A DNA stretch of 6,396 bases from assembly GCF_028618695.1 (NCBI RefSeq), contig NZ_JAQIVI010000154.1, positions 1-6,396 of the forward strand, written 5' to 3'. The notes beneath the pieces were generated by a model. The model made no database searches and was not told the DNA's origin. It worked only from the letters and a program-made list of their open reading frames with translations. Below, in pieces: positions 5,902 through 6,396 of this stretch. The position numbers and the translations under genes are program-made. Each line of letters opens with the position of its first letter. Positions within the stretch are counted from its first letter, which is position 1. The DNA comes from Natrinema soli (GTDB lineage: Archaea; Halobacteriota; Halobacteria; Halobacteriales; Natrialbaceae).

Positions 5902-6136
5902 TAAAAAGGTGGACTATCTGTGCATAATTAGTATTACTATATGAGACAGATCGGGGGACACTCGAGAGTCCGTACATCGACTGCCGGAACAGGAGTGACT
6001 GGCACCCCTAGAAATCGCTCCCTCGACGGCCGCCCCGGAACCCGATTCGATCGGTGAGTCTCCGACATATCTGCCGGACGGATCGTCGTGTTGGGTATAC
6101 TACTAGTTTATCTCCGGCGGATGCGTACGCTGCTAT
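5853..6136. other. Non-coding intergenic region between GCS-like and FAD oxidoreductase genes
   Basis: About 280 bp without a convincing gene. The left part is the most AT-rich DNA of the window (5881-5943), including GTAAAAAGG and CATAATTAGTATTACTATA, which look like promoter elements facing right. They are followed by a near-palindrome, GGACACTCGAGAGTCC, at 5956-5971. A 38-codon ORF (5941-6057) exists but is arginine-rich and not acidic. No tRNA or known RNA fold is recognised. Two of the three CTAG tetranucleotides of the window lie here. Confidence 0.5.
6105..6112 (+). promoter_or_regulatory. TATA-like box of the FAD oxidoreductase gene
   Basis: AGTTTATC is centred about 28 bp before the ATG at 6137, matching leaderless spacing. 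A second AT element, GGTATAC, lies just upstream at 6094-6100. No Shine-Dalgarno sequence precedes the start. Confidence 0.5.
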
Positions 6137-6396
6137 ATGGGATCACTACACAAACACCGCGGCGAGGTAGCGCTCGAGGAGCTTTCGGACGACGCCGTTC
6201 GGTCTTTCGCCACGCGGTTCCACGGCGACGTACTGCGCCCGCCCGACGAGGAGTACGACGAGGCTCGCCGCGTCTGGAACGGGATGATCGAGAAGTATCC
6301 GGCGCTCGTCGCGCGCTGTGCCGACGTCCCCGACGTCGTCGCGGCCGTGACCTTCGCTCGCGATCACGAGCTGCCCCTCGCGGTTCGGGGCGGCGG
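6137..6396 (+). CDS. FAD-linked (PCMH/BBE-type) oxidoreductase, N-terminal 86 residues
   Basis: The start of a berberine-bridge-enzyme-like, PCMH-type flavoprotein oxidase or dehydrogenase, running off the window. The 86 visible residues show the family's opening pattern: an acidic leader, FHGDVLRPPDEEYDEARRVWNG (28-49) before the FAD domain, IEKYPALVARCADVPDVVAAV (51-71) forming the first FAD-domain strands, and FARDHELPLAVRGGG (73-87, the last Gly cut by the edge), the start of the VRGGGH loop that binds the FAD pyrophosphate and, in many relatives, carries a covalently bound His. Full-length proteins are typically about 450-480 residues. No signal peptide is visible, so it is likely cytoplasmic. 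The substrate cannot be told from this part; relatives oxidise alcohols, sugars or alkaloid-like compounds. The ATG at 6137 is supported by a TATA-like box about 28 bp upstream. Confidence 0.9.
   Translation, partial: MGSLHKHRGEVALEELSDDAVRSFATRFHGDVLRPPDEEYDEARRVWNGMIEKYPALVARCADVPDVVAAVTFARDHELPLAVRGG

Noticed and set aside
5941..6057. 38-codon plus-strand ORF after an AT-rich block
   Set aside because: The product is arginine-rich and not acidic, has no GC3 pattern or known motif, and its ATG is too close to the TATA-like element for a leaderless start.

Overview
The window is almost certainly from a haloarchaeon, probably in or near the Natrialbales (Natrinema, Haloterrigena and relatives), although sequence alone does not fix the genus. 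The signs are high GC with strong GC3 bias, very acidic proteins (long D/E runs, few lysines), AT-rich TATA-type boxes about 28 bp before start codons in place of Shine-Dalgarno sites (leaderless transcripts), frequent CTCGAG, near absence of CTAG, and an archaeal ATP-dependent DNA ligase.

Layout: (1) 1-661, minus: 5' part of histidinol-phosphate aminotransferase (hisC), whose 3' end lies outside the window. (2) 869-1648, minus: a classical short-chain dehydrogenase/reductase with an intact catalytic tetrad. (3) 1773-3536, minus: complete ATP-dependent DNA ligase (ligA) with all nucleotidyltransferase motifs. (4) 3648-4004, minus: a small secreted protein with four QDASN repeats at 23-24 residue spacing, resembling curlin (bacterial amyloid) repeats. 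(5) 4281-5834, plus: a 517-residue glutamate-cysteine ligase (GCS2/YbdK)-like protein, divergent from gene 4. (6) 5835-6136: an AT-rich intergenic region with hairpins and promoter-like elements. (7) 6137-6396, plus: N-terminus of a PCMH/BBE-type FAD-dependent oxidoreductase cut by the window edge.

The genes do not form an obvious operon. Each has its own plausible promoter just upstream, and the functions (histidine synthesis, redox, replication/repair, secreted repeat protein, thiol or amide ligation) are unrelated. The most interesting item is gene 4. It has a Sec signal peptide followed by a 91-residue mature chain without any Lys, Arg, His, Cys, Met or aromatic residue. It is built on a Q-x-A-x-N-x-A-x-Q ladder that recalls curli subunits but has shorter spacing. 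The four QDASN copies are identical as protein yet each uses a different codon set, which argues for selection on the peptide. It is a candidate archaeal beta-solenoid or functional-amyloid subunit. No recognisable curli secretion genes lie beside it.
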